Positions 50,269 through 59,039 of a DNA stretch of 64,000 nt are shown in pieces. The stretch spans positions 1-64,000 of the forward strand of contig NZ_VFPD01000006.1 of NCBI RefSeq assembly GCF_006716485.1, given 5' to 3'. Below the pieces are notes generated by a model. That model saw nothing but the letters and a program-made list of their open reading frames with translations. It did no database searches and was not told where the DNA came from. Made by a program: the position numbers and the translations under genes. The stretch is from Chryseobacterium aquifrigidense (lineage in GTDB: Bacteria > Bacteroidota > Bacteroidia > Flavobacteriales > Weeksellaceae). Numbering within the stretch: the first letter of the stretch is position 1; each line of letters opens with the position of its first letter.

Positions 50269-51627
50269 ATGAAAAAAACTTTATTATCCCTTTTAATTGG
50301 AAGCAGTTGTTTTGCACAGACATTCGAAACCGTTCCGCTTTTACAGAATGGAGACAACAGTAAGCGGATTGTTATTGCAGTGTTAGGTGACGGATTCACC
50401 TCTGCACAGCAAACTGCTTTTACAACATCAGCTCAGAATACAATTAATTATCTTTTTACAAAAAGCCCTTATACTGAATATAAAAATTACTTCAATGCCT
50501 ATGCGGTAAAAGTGATTTCCACAGAATCAGGAGTGAAGCATCCCGGAACTGCAACTGATGTGGCAGAGCCTGTAATTCCTGTAACCAATCCCAATAACTA
50601 TCTAGGATCTACGTTTGATGTAGGAGTCCACAGGTGTATATACAGTAATACAACCAATAAAGTAGGACAAGTTCTGGCAGCCAATATCCCGGACTATGAT
50701 ATTACTTATGTACTGGGTAATTCTACAGAATATGGAGGTTGTGGAGGCACTTATGCTTTTGCTTCGCTCAATGGATCTTCCAATGAAATTGTAGTGCATG
50801 AGCTGGGACACTCATTTGGTAAGTTGGCCGATGAATATTGGTTTTCAGGTTCGCTGGAATCTCCCAACAAAACACAGAATTCTAATCCGGCCACGATAAA
50901 ATGGAAAAACTGGGTAGGATTAAATGGGGTAGGTGTGTATGCCCATGCTGAAAGTCCAAGCTGGTTCAGACCGCACCAGAGCTGTGAAATGAGGTACCTT
51001 AACCAACAGTTCTGCTCTGTATGTAAAGAGGCAATTATTGAAAGGATTCATAGTCTGGTTTCCCCTGTAGATTCTTATACTCCGGCCAATAATACAACCG
51101 TTGATGCTACATCCAATATTACTTTCACAGTAAACGAAATTCTTCCTATTCCGAATACTCTGGTCAATTCATGGAGCTTGAACGGAACGGCCCTCGGAGC
51201 AACAGGAAATAGTATTACAATAACTCCAGGGCAGCTTAATAACGGAAATAATACTTTGACATTTTCGGTAGTTGATAACAACCCACTTTTGAAAGTAGAC
51301 AATCACAGTACGCTTCATGTTACCAATGTTTCATGGACTCTGAGTAAGTCAACGCTTAAAATTTCAGAAGTAAAAGCTGAAGAGCGTCGTTTGAGTATTT
51401 ATCCCAACCCAACAGATGGAGAAATTTTCATTAAAGGAAAACAAGGTTTTTCAAAAGAGGTAAAAGTAGAAGTATATGATGCTTCAGGAAAGCTTATTCC
51501 ATCCAGGTTTGAACTGAATGATTCTGCAATAAAGGTTGATATTAAAAACTATCCGGCAGGTACTTATCTGTTGAATGTAAAAGAAAATAAAAATCTGATT
51601 ATTTCTCAGAAAGTCATTAAAGAATAA
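50269..51627 (+). CDS. T9SS-secreted M64-family metallopeptidase
   Basis: A 452-residue secreted peptidase of the IgA-peptidase M64 type. Signal MKKTLLSLLIGSSCFAQ. Near the N-terminus VIAVLGDGFTSAQQ is the family opening. The zinc motif HELGHSFGKLADEY begins at His177, and the structural YGGCGGTYAFASL precedes it. HQSCEMRYLNQQFCSVCKEAIIERI closes the catalytic domain near 265. An Ig-like domain (about 275-360, SNITFTVNEILP) follows. The end is a T9SS tail (LSIYPNPTDGEIFIKG...YDASGKLIPS...YPAGTYLLNVKENK). Confidence 0.92.
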   Translation: MKKTLLSLLIGSSCFAQTFETVPLLQNGDNSKRIVIAVLGDGFTSAQQTAFTTSAQNTINYLFTKSPYTEYKNYFNAYAVKVISTESGVKHPGTATDVAEPVIPVTNPNNYLGSTFDVGVHRCIYSNTTNKVGQVLAANIPDYDITYVLGNSTEYGGCGGTYAFASLNGSSNEIVVHELGHSFGKLADEYWFSGSLESPNKTQNSNPATIKWKNWVGLNGVGVYAHAESPSWFRPHQSCEMRYLNQQFCSVCKEAIIERIHSLVSPVDSYTPANNTTVDATSNITFTVNEILPIPNTLVNSWSLNGTALGATGNSITITPGQLNNGNNTLTFSVVDNNPLLKVDNHSTLHVTNVSWTLSKSTLKISEVKAEERRLSIYPNPTDGEIFIKGKQGFSKEVKVEVYDASGKLIPSRFELNDSAIKVDIKNYPAGTYLLNVKENKNLIISQKVIKE

Positions 51628-51640
51628 ATGAAATGATATG

Positions 51641-51665
51641 AAAACCGGCTCCAGCAGCCGGTTTT
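51641..51665. terminator. Bidirectional terminator between M64 gene and 2H gene
   Basis: AAAACCGGCT pairs perfectly with AGCCGGTTTT around CCAGC, with T-rich sequence on the right. It serves converging genes and touches the stop of the minus-strand one. Confidence 0.85.
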
Positions 51666-52180
51666 ATTTTTTCAGTTTTTTCTCTGCGATAGGGATCCAC
51701 TGGCCATCATGACGAAGAAGTACTATTTTATCAACTAAAAACTTAGTTTTATATTCCCTGTTTTCATATTTTTCCCAGGCTTTAAGATAATTTTCCCAGG
51801 TCAGATCTCTGTATCCTACAGTCATATGCGGGTGAAAAGAATACTGAGCAAAATTAAAATACTCCTTTACCCTATGATAAAGCTCTGTTAATTGAATGTT
51901 TTCTTTTGGCTGAATGTAAAGTACAGGATTTTTAGGATTGGGAAAGCTTCCGAAGCCATCCAGTTCCACTTCAAAAGGTGTGATTTCCGTGTTGATCTTC
52001 TGAAAAGCAATATGAATATCCTCCTCTAATTCAATTTCTCTTGAAAACGGAGGAAAGAGTGTAATATGTGCTTCATTTTTCAAAGCCTTGGAATTTGGCA
52101 TAGTTTGTTGCCAGATCTTTTTTAAATACTTTTATATCTTCAATAATCTCCTGAGGAGGATAAACCGCAATGAAGTACAT
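51664..52180 (-). pseudogene. 2H phosphoesterase (2'-5' RNA ligase-like) with a frameshift near its 5' end
   Basis: The main frame (51664-52101, 145 residues) has both HxTx motifs of the 2H family: HITLFPPF and HPHMTVGYR. It lacks the usual first strand. Upstream in another frame, ATG 52180 encodes MYFIAVYPPQEIIEDIKVFKKDLATNYA, the expected N-terminus, which runs to a TGA soon after. Removing one base around 52099-52103 joins the frames as NY-A-NSKALKNEAH and gives a 171-residue protein of normal length. Either the gene is broken, it restarts at 52101 without its first strand, or this is a sequencing error. Family certain, integrity not. Confidence 0.8.
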
Positions 52181-52221
52181 TTTTTTCATTCGGCAATTTA
52201 AAAAGTTTTTGTATTAAATTT

Positions 52222-52257
52222 ACATGCATAAGAAAATTATGCATAAGTTTGCAATGT
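52222..52257 (+). promoter_or_regulatory. padR promoter with palindromic operator
   Basis: TGCATAAGAAAATTATGCA (52225-52243) is a 7-bp inverted repeat with a 5-base centre. It directly precedes the -7 box TAAGTTTG (52244-52251). ATGCATAAG also occurs as a direct repeat, and ACAT/ATGT flanks (52222, 52254) match the style of PadR operators. It suggests autorepression. Confidence 0.6.
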
Positions 52258-52271
52258 ATATAAATCATTCT

Positions 52272-52595
52272 ATGAAAAAGAATAGTCTTTATAAAGGTAC
52301 CCTGCAGAATATTATTTTGAAGCTCCTCTCAAAAGAAGTTAAAATGTATGGGTATCAGATTACTCAAAGAGCGAAAGAACTTACTCTTGGTGAGCTTGAA
52401 ATGACAGAAGGGGCACTCTATCCATTGTTGCATAAACTGGAAAGCGATGGAATGATCACTTCCGAAATTCAGAAGATTAACGGGAGAGACAGGAAATATT
52501 ACCTGTTGACAGAAAAAGGCAAAAAACAACAGGCAGAACAGGAGACTGAGATGAAAAGCTATTTACTTAACCTACAGACAATATTCAATATATGA
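52272..52595 (+). CDS. PadR-family transcriptional regulator
   Basis: A 107-residue winged-helix regulator. I choose ATG 52272 (MKKNSLYKGTLQNIILKLL), the usual PadR start; the longer frame would begin within the operator. Motifs: LSKEVKMYGYQITQRAKELT (helices 1-2), EMTEGALYPLLHKLESDGMI (recognition helix) and the wing GRDRKYYLLTEKGKKQ. PadR proteins generally repress a neighbouring membrane or transporter gene in response to small molecules. The membrane-protein gene overlaps its stop by 4 bases. Confidence 0.93.
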   Translation: MKKNSLYKGTLQNIILKLLSKEVKMYGYQITQRAKELTLGELEMTEGALYPLLHKLESDGMITSEIQKINGRDRKYYLLTEKGKKQQAEQETEMKSYLLNLQTIFNI

Positions 52596-53311
52596 TCACC
52601 GAATTACAGGAAAATAAAATTACGGATTATCTGATCACTCAGGAGCTGTCCTTAGATATTCTGGTGGAAATCAGAGATCACATGATCAGCCAGATTTCAG
52701 ATATTCAGTTTAATGAGAATATCAATTTCGAGGAAGCTTTCTTAAAGGTAAAAGAATCCTGGGATGGCGAGTTTAAGATGGTTAATTACCTGTTATTTTA
52801 TCCCACTAAAATTCCTTTGATTGCTAAAAGAATTATTCAGGAAAAATACAGCAGCCTTTTCAAAAAATCTTTGATGATAGGTGTTCTGGCATTTGGTGTT
52901 AACCTTATATTGATTTTTTTGGCAGGAAATCAGGAGGACTATAAAATACTTTTCAGACTTCTTAATGGATCATTTGTATTGACAACCATATTGATATGGA
53001 TTTTTAATTATAAAATCTGGAAATATATAAAAGCAGACTTTAAATACAAAGGAAAATGTCTTTATACCATGTATCAGCAGAATCTCGGATTAATGGTTGT
53101 ATGCACCACTTCTATGACGCAGGTAGCATTGAAGAGCGGAGATTATGCTTACCAGTTTTTCAGCCAACAAAATTATACAGATGTTGTTGGAGTTCTGGTG
53201 ACTCTAGTTCTTCCTTTCGTATTGCAGGTATCTCTTGCTTTTGCGGTATTCAGTTTTCTGGAACATAAAAAGAACCTTGTAAAAATGCAGGAATTTCTGG
53301 ATCCGGCATAG
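52592..53311 (+). CDS. PadR-coupled membrane protein
   Basis: A 239-residue protein with a cytoplasmic N-part of about 85 residues (ITDYLITQELSLDILVEIRDHMISQISDIQ...FEEAFLKVKESW), as in DUF1700/permease-associated PadR partners, then four hydrophobic spans about 92-112, 122-142, 166-182 and 200-228. No transport motif is identified. Its ATGA overlap with padR and shared promoter make it the likely regulated target. Function unknown. Confidence 0.8.
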   Translation: MITELQENKITDYLITQELSLDILVEIRDHMISQISDIQFNENINFEEAFLKVKESWDGEFKMVNYLLFYPTKIPLIAKRIIQEKYSSLFKKSLMIGVLAFGVNLILIFLAGNQEDYKILFRLLNGSFVLTTILIWIFNYKIWKYIKADFKYKGKCLYTMYQQNLGLMVVCTTSMTQVALKSGDYAYQFFSQQNYTDVVGVLVTLVLPFVLQVSLAFAVFSFLEHKKNLVKMQEFLDPA

Positions 53312-53326
53312 AAAATTACCAGTAAA

Positions 53327-54439
53327 CTAATGCTTTGGTCTAAGTTGTGTAAGTGTATTCTCCAGATGATCAGTGATCTTTTTTACTTCAATATGAGGTC
53401 TGAAGATCGCACCTTTTCCTTTTTCCTCATCAGCAATATTCGAAAGAATGATTATGGATGTTTTAGTGTCCGGATAATAAATATTTAAAGAGGGAGAACC
53501 TTTTACATAACCACTGTGGAAATAGGAATTAGGCTGGCCGATATTAAGCATGATTCCGTAAGCATAACCCATTTTTCCAAATGTAGCATGATGCCTTTCT
53601 GCGCTTTTGGCCATGAAAAGTTTCAATGTTTCAGGTTTCAAAATTTTTCCGCCGTACAGTGCATTATTCCATGAGTGAAGATCCTGAATGGTAGAAAGTA
53701 TTCCACCGGCAGGCGTTCCGATTTCTGGTCCTCCTAATCTTTTCGGCATATTGGGAACCTCTGAGAATTTAACAGGAGTACCAACATAAGCACTGGCAAA
53801 ATTATGACCTTTAAAAATATCTCCTGTTGAGGAATGAGTCATCCCTGCTTTTCTAAAAAGTTCCAATGCATTTTCATGATAAGATTTTCCAGAGACTTTT
53901 TCCACAATTTTTCCAAGTGCATTGAAGCCATCATTGGAATAATAGAAATCTGTTCCGCTTTTGAACATCAGCTTTCCACCCATAAGATTCAATCCGGAAG
54001 TATGGTTTAACAGTTGATGAATCGTAATATTTTCATATTCCCTGGTCTGAAATTCTTTCAGGTATTTTGATGCCTTATCGGTTACATTAAGTTTTCCCTG
54101 TTCCATCTGAAGCAAGACTAAAACAGCGGTGAATTGTTTGCTCACAGATCCGATCGCAAAAATGGTATTGCTGTCAATTTTAGTTTTTCTTTTAAAATCT
54201 GAGTATCCGTTTTCCCTTCTGTAAAGTAGGGTAGAATCTTTAAAGACGGCAATACTTCCATTGAAATGATATTTTTTGAAAGCAGAATCAATCTGTTGCT
54301 CTAAAAGTGTTTTCTGAAAAGCAACAATGGTTGAATCAATGATAGCTTTTTTATCAACCGGGGCAATTTTTGAAACCTCAGTTGTGGTACAGGAAGATAA
54401 AAAGCAGAAAAAGGACAGGAATAATAAATTTTTGATCAC
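53327..54439 (-). CDS. Serine hydrolase lipoprotein (class C beta-lactamase/PBP-like)
   Basis: A 370-residue lipoprotein starting at GTG 54439 (MIKNLLFLSFFCFLSSC, lipobox C17). Catalytic motifs of the beta-lactamase-related family: SVSK with Ser98 and Lys101, YSN at 167-169, and HSGYVKG as the third box in place of KTG. LQMEQGKLNVTDKASKYLKEF and LLNHTSGL are also typical. Members include peptidases and esterases as well as beta-lactamases, and nothing here shows antibiotic resistance. No ampR-like gene nearby. It converges with the PadR operon with only 15 bases between stops. Confidence 0.9.
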   Translation of the reverse strand: MIKNLLFLSFFCFLSSCTTTEVSKIAPVDKKAIIDSTIVAFQKTLLEQQIDSAFKKYHFNGSIAVFKDSTLLYRRENGYSDFKRKTKIDSNTIFAIGSVSKQFTAVLVLLQMEQGKLNVTDKASKYLKEFQTREYENITIHQLLNHTSGLNLMGGKLMFKSGTDFYYSNDGFNALGKIVEKVSGKSYHENALELFRKAGMTHSSTGDIFKGHNFASAYVGTPVKFSEVPNMPKRLGGPEIGTPAGGILSTIQDLHSWNNALYGGKILKPETLKLFMAKSAERHHATFGKMGYAYGIMLNIGQPNSYFHSGYVKGSPSLNIYYPDTKTSIIILSNIADEEKGKGAIFRPHIEVKKITDHLENTLTQLRPKH

Positions 54440-54624
54440 AGGTGTTGTATTTTTAAATGATGATTGATATTCTTAAAGATACTAAAATATCCTGAAGAGC
54501 AGTAAGGGAAGCAAATTGCGTGCTAAGATAGGCTGGCGGATCAAGTTAATATAAATTTAATGAGTCTTTGTATCATATTTTATACTCTAACCGGAAGTAC
54601 CGTCGAAAAGAGAATACATTGAAA

Positions 54625-54651
54625 AAGCCTGTGTAAGAAATTCACAGGCTT
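54625..54651 (-). terminator. Terminator of the Dph6-like gene
   Basis: AAGCCTGTG (54625-54633) pairs with CACAGGCTT (54643-54651); on the minus strand a T run follows. The stem touches the stop codon. Confidence 0.8.
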
Positions 54652-55360
54652 ATTTTAATACCAGGTCACTGAACCAGAAAACATATTCGCTATCTTCTTC
54701 TTCAGGGCTTGTTTTAGGTTTGGGATAAGTCTTTTTCACGGTTTCCCTGATTTCGAACTGAATCGGATTTTTGAAAATGGGCCCATCAAAAGTAAAGGTG
54801 TGAAATTCTCCGTTTTCTCCGCATGGATCTACATTTTCAGGAAGGTCATCAATGAATTGCTGATCAATAATTCGTCCGGCAAAACTTTTATCCAGATAAG
54901 TTCCGTTTACACAGGTTACAATGGTTTTAAAACCAAGATCTAAAAATTCATGGATGAGGTTGGATGTATCTTCTTTCCACAAGGGAAATACGGCTTTCAT
55001 ACCGACAGCACTTAATTGGTCTTCTCTGTATTTTCGCAGATCTTCCAGAAAAATATCACCGAAAACGGAATGGGTAATACCCTGAGCTTGAATTCCGGCC
55101 ATTGTTGTACTCATAATTTGCTGATACTCTTCCATTGACGGTTCTTTAGGAAGCTCCATTTTAATCAATGGAATTCCGAGGCTTTCCGCTTGTCTTTCTA
55201 AAAGCGATACATGAACTCCATGCATGGAAATCCGTTGAAACTTCTTATTAATGCTGGTAAGCAGTGTGGAAATCTCATATTGATCCTCCTGTAGTATTTT
55301 GTAAAGAGCCAGGGAAGAATCTTTTCCGCTGCTCCAGTTGAATAAAGCTTTTGGTTTCAT
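54650..55360 (-). CDS. Dph6-family ATP-pyrophosphatase (diphthine-ammonia ligase-like)
   Basis: A 236-residue cytoplasmic protein from ATG 55360 (MKPKALFNWSSGKDSSLAL). The upstream ATG at 55399 would run through the icmF terminator hairpin, so it is excluded. The PP-loop SSGKDSS marks an adenylating N-type ATP pyrophosphatase. SMHGVHVSLLERQAESLGIPL and GDIFLEDLRKYREDQL...AVFPLWKEDT are Dph6 motifs, as is PCGENGEFHTFTFDGPIF near the C-terminus. Bacteria do not make diphthamide, so the true substrate is unknown. Confidence 0.88.
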   Translation of the reverse strand: MKPKALFNWSSGKDSSLALYKILQEDQYEISTLLTSINKKFQRISMHGVHVSLLERQAESLGIPLIKMELPKEPSMEEYQQIMSTTMAGIQAQGITHSVFGDIFLEDLRKYREDQLSAVGMKAVFPLWKEDTSNLIHEFLDLGFKTIVTCVNGTYLDKSFAGRIIDQQFIDDLPENVDPCGENGEFHTFTFDGPIFKNPIQFEIRETVKKTYPKPKTSPEEEDSEYVFWFSDLVLK

Positions 55361-55371
55361 TGTAAAAATAA

Positions 55372-55396
55372 AAATCTCCCAAAAATAGGGAGATTT
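55372..55396 (-). terminator. icmF terminator
   Basis: AAATCTCCC and GGGAGATTT form a perfect 9-bp stem with a 7-nt loop. On the minus strand TTATTTTT follows. It separates icmF from the Dph6-like gene. Confidence 0.85.
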
Positions 55397-55432
55397 CATG
55401 TATTTATAAATTATAATGATTGTATCTGTAGA

Positions 55433-58400
55433 TTACATATTTCTTCTGTACTTACCACCCACTTCAAATAAAGCGTTGGTAATTTGTCCTAAAGAACAGT
55501 ATTTCACTGCATCCATCATTACTTCAAATAAGTTTTGCTGGTTGATGGCTGCATGCTGAAGTTGTTTCAGAGCCTCTTCGGATCTGCTGTCATTTGCTTG
55601 CTGGAAGTTATGAAGGGATTCAATCTGTGCCTGTTTCTCTTCCTCCGTAGAACGGATAACTTCTCCAGGTAAAACTGTTGGTGAACCGTCTTTTCCTAAG
55701 AAAGTATTTACTCCGATAATCGGATATTCACCTGTATGTTTCAGCCATTCGTAATGCATTGACTCTTCCTGGATTTTTGAACGCTGATACATCGTTTCCA
55801 TCGCTCCAAGAACACCTCCTCTTTCTGTGATTCTGTCAAATTCTGCATATACAGCTTCCTCAACAAGATCCGTTAATTCTTCAATAATAAATGATCCCTG
55901 AAGCGGATTCTCGTTTTTAGCCAATCCTAATTCTTTATTGATGATTAGCTGGATTGCCATTGCTCTTCTTACAGACTGCTCGGTAGGAGTTGTAATTGCT
56001 TCATCATAAGCATTGGTATGGAGAGAGTTACAGTTATCATAGATGGCATACAGTGCCTGAAGCGTAGTTCGGATATCGTTGAAATCAATTTCCTGAGCGT
56101 GCAGAGAACGTCCCGAAGTCTGGATGTGGTATTTCAGCATCTGGCTTCTTTCGTCAGCGCCATACTTTAATTTCATGGCTTTTGCCCAGATTCTTCTTGC
56201 TACACGTCCGATGACAGAATATTCAGGGTCAATACCGTTGGAGAAGAAGAAAGATAGGTTGGGAGCAAAATCATTGATATCCATTCCACGGCTTAAGTAA
56301 TATTCCACGTAAGTGAATCCGTTAGCCAGTGTGAATGCCAATTGGGAAACCGGATTCGCTCCTGCTTCAGCAATATGATATCCTGAAATGGAAACAGAGT
56401 AGAAGTTTCTTACTTTTTCTCTGATAAAATACTCCTGAACGTCACCCATCAATCTCAGGGCAAATTCCGTAGAGAAAATACACGTATTCTGAGCCTGGTC
56501 TTCTTTTAAGATATCTGCCTGAACAGTACCACGAACCGTAGCAATCGTTTTAGCTTTAATTTCTGCATATACATCGGCAGGGATTACTTCATCACCGGTT
56601 AATCCTAAAAGCTGTAGTCCTAAGCCATTATTGGATGGAGGAAGTTCACCGTTATATTTTGGCCTTTCTAACCCCTTATCGTCAAATTTTTCTTTAAGCT
56701 TAGCTTCTACTTTAGCTTCTAAACCGTTTTCTTTGATATATTTTTCAACATTCTGATCGATGGCAGCATTCATAAAGAAAGCCAGTAGCATCGGTGCAGG
56801 ACCGTTGATCGTCATTGAAACTGAGGTTAGTGCATTGACAAGATCAAATCCGGAATATAATTTCTTCGCATCATCTAATGTTGCAATAGAAACTCCCGCA
56901 TTCCCGATTTTACCATAAATATCCGGTGGTAAAGCAGGATCCTGACCGTATAACGTTACAGAGTCAAATGCTGTAGATAAACGTTTTGCAGGCATTTCTG
57001 CAGAAACATAATGGAATCTTCTGTTGGTTCTTTCAGGACCTCCTTCTCCTGCAAACATCCTTGTTGGATCTTCACCTGTTCTTTTGAACGGATAAATACC
57101 TGCAGTATAAGGGAAGCTTCCCGGAAGGTTTTCCTGGCCTTTCCATTTGATCAGATCTCCCCAGTCATTGTATTTTGGTAATGCAATTTTTGGAATTCTC
57201 AAGTGAGATAAAGATTCTGTGAACGTTTCCACTTTAATTTCTTTACCTCTTACGTAATAAGAATAAAACTCGGCATGGAAAGCCTTTTTCGTATCGTCCC
57301 AAGTCTTTAAGAAGTCGATGTTATCCTGTTGAAGCTCTTTTTCTGCCTTTTGGTATTCAGCATCCAGAACTTCATTCGAAATGATATTTTTAACGCCTTC
57401 AATATGATACATTTTTCTGGCTAACTCAGCCTGCTTTTCAATATTGATGTCGTATTGTTTGTTGTTTTCAACGATTTCAGAAAGGTAACGGACTCTTTTT
57501 GGAGGAATAATGGTTACTTCTTCTGTAACTTCCTGTTCTACAAAAGTTTTTAGATTTAATTCAGAGAATTTATTATTTACTTTTGATACTAATCTGTTGT
57601 ATAATTCTGTTGTTCCGTGATCATTAAACTGAGAAGCTTTGGTGGCATATACCGGCATATCATCTAACGGGCTTTCCCATAGTAAATGGTTTCTCTGGAA
57701 CTGTTTTCTTACTGCCTGAAGAGCATCCAGTGCACCACGTTTGTCAGATTTATTCAATGCTACTAGATCCGCATAGTCTAACATGTCGATTTTTTCCAAC
57801 TGTGTAGAAGCTCCATATTCAGGAGTCATTACATACATGGAAACATCTGCGAAATCGGAAACTTCCGAACCAGACTGCCCGATCCCTGAAGTTTCAAGAA
57901 TAATAACATCCGGATGAGCCAGTTTCAGTACATTAAGCGCAGAGTGAATGAAAGGAGAAACAGAAACGTTATTTTCTCTGGTTGCCATAGAACGCATATA
58001 AACTCTTGGATCATTGATCGCATTCATACGGATTCTGTCTCCCAATAAAGCACCTCCTGTTTTCTTTTTCGAAGGGTCGATGGAAATAATAGCGATTTTT
58101 TTATCGGTATTTGAACGTAAGAAACGTCTTACCAGTTCATCTGTTAAAGAAGATTTACCCGCACCTCCGGTACCTGTAATACCAATAATCGGAATGGTTA
58201 AGTCTTTGGATTTTTCGTCGATTGCCTTTACAAGCTCAGGTTTTTCTTCTGAAAAGTTTTCAACGGCTGAGATGATTTGTGCAATACTTGACGGGTTTTC
58301 AAAGCTGATATCATCAAGATCTTTTGCGGTAACATCTTTTCCGGTAGCGAAATCTGATCGGTGTACCAGATCATCAATCATTCCCTGAAGCCCAAGCTCA

Positions 58401-58780
58401 CGGCCGTCATCCGGAGAATAAATTCTGTCAATTCCGTAAGACATAAGGTCTTTGATTTCTTCCGGAAGGATTACACCGCCACCGCCACCAAAAATTTTGA
58501 TCTGCGGAGAATTCTTTTCTCTCAAAAGGTCATAGATATATTTGAAATATTCGTTGTGACCTCCCTGATATGAAGTTAATGCAATAGCATTGGCATCTTC
58601 CTGGATAGCTGTATTTACAACTTCCTCTGCTGATTTATCGTGTCCTAAGTGGATCACTTCGCATCCTGTTCCCTGAATAACACGACGCATAATATTGATC
58701 GCAGCATCATGCCCATCAAATAATGAGGCAGCAGTTACGATTCTTACCTTGTTGGTTGGAGTATATTTTTGGGTTTCCAT
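55433..58780 (-). CDS. icmF: Fused isobutyryl-CoA mutase (IcmF-type)
   Basis: A 1115-residue B12-dependent acyl-CoA mutase with its own G-protein chaperone. Residues about 10-145 bind cobalamin (FDGHDAA with His24 as lower ligand; LTSYQGG; FGGGGGV). Residues about 190-420 are the MeaB-like GTPase: P-loop GTGGAGKS (203-210), ETSGIGQS and NKSD. From about 520 comes the mutase barrel (GSFPYTAGIYPFKRTGEDPTRMFAGEGGPERTNRRFHYVS). The PFKR and PTRMFAGEG stretches fit IcmF rather than methylmalonyl-CoA mutase, which has PWTIRQYAG here. The reaction interconverts isobutyryl- and butyryl-CoA. -7 box TATATTTG at 58815-58808. Confidence 0.92.
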   Translation of the reverse strand: METQKYTPTNKVRIVTAASLFDGHDAAINIMRRVIQGTGCEVIHLGHDKSAEEVVNTAIQEDANAIALTSYQGGHNEYFKYIYDLLREKNSPQIKIFGGGGGVILPEEIKDLMSYGIDRIYSPDDGRELGLQGMIDDLVHRSDFATGKDVTAKDLDDISFENPSSIAQIISAVENFSEEKPELVKAIDEKSKDLTIPIIGITGTGGAGKSSLTDELVRRFLRSNTDKKIAIISIDPSKKKTGGALLGDRIRMNAINDPRVYMRSMATRENNVSVSPFIHSALNVLKLAHPDVIILETSGIGQSGSEVSDFADVSMYVMTPEYGASTQLEKIDMLDYADLVALNKSDKRGALDALQAVRKQFQRNHLLWESPLDDMPVYATKASQFNDHGTTELYNRLVSKVNNKFSELNLKTFVEQEVTEEVTIIPPKRVRYLSEIVENNKQYDINIEKQAELARKMYHIEGVKNIISNEVLDAEYQKAEKELQQDNIDFLKTWDDTKKAFHAEFYSYYVRGKEIKVETFTESLSHLRIPKIALPKYNDWGDLIKWKGQENLPGSFPYTAGIYPFKRTGEDPTRMFAGEGGPERTNRRFHYVSAEMPAKRLSTAFDSVTLYGQDPALPPDIYGKIGNAGVSIATLDDAKKLYSGFDLVNALTSVSMTINGPAPMLLAFFMNAAIDQNVEKYIKENGLEAKVEAKLKEKFDDKGLERPKYNGELPPSNNGLGLQLLGLTGDEVIPADVYAEIKAKTIATVRGTVQADILKEDQAQNTCIFSTEFALRLMGDVQEYFIREKVRNFYSVSISGYHIAEAGANPVSQLAFTLANGFTYVEYYLSRGMDINDFAPNLSFFFSNGIDPEYSVIGRVARRIWAKAMKLKYGADERSQMLKYHIQTSGRSLHAQEIDFNDIRTTLQALYAIYDNCNSLHTNAYDEAITTPTEQSVRRAMAIQLIINKELGLAKNENPLQGSFIIEELTDLVEEAVYAEFDRITERGGVLGAMETMYQRSKIQEESMHYEWLKHTGEYPIIGVNTFLGKDGSPTVLPGEVIRSTEEEKQAQIESLHNFQQANDSRSEEALKQLQHAAINQQNLFEVMMDAVKYCSLGQITNALFEVGGKYRRNM

Positions 58781-58807
58781 AAAAATTCTAGAAAGTTTCT
58801 AAGTTCT

Positions 58808-58815
58808 CAAATATA
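58808..58815 (-). promoter_or_regulatory. -7 box of icmF
   Basis: TATATTTG on the minus strand, 27 bases before the ATG, matches TAnnTTTG. I see no -33 TTTG at the right distance. Confidence 0.45.
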
Positions 58816-58954
58816 GTAATAAAATGAAAACCCTGTTGTGTGTATTAATGTTGTGATTTTCAGTAATTTGCGATAATTATTTTTTTCCTCCGAAAGACTT
58901 TGTTAGAGGTAAGGTCTGTATTTTACAGATTATTACACTTTTCTGTAAAAATAT

Positions 58955-58986
58955 AAATGTCAGCAGATAAAGTTCCGCTGACATTT
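58955..58986 (-). terminator. Terminator of the 59040-60685 gene pair
   Basis: AAATGTCAGC (58955-58964) pairs perfectly with GCTGACATTT (58977-58986) around 12 nt, with a T-rich end on the minus strand. Confidence 0.75.
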
Positions 58987-59039
58987 TTCTATTGTATTGC
59001 CCTGTAGTTTGTTTTTTATTTCAGGGGAAACTATCTGTA

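Noticed and set aside
53327..54439. Antibiotic-resistance beta-lactamase
   Set aside because: The third motif is HSG, it is a lipoprotein and it lacks an ampR-like regulator; the family is broad, so resistance is not supported.
55361..55399. N-terminal extension of the Dph6-like protein
   Set aside because: It would be encoded by the icmF terminator hairpin.
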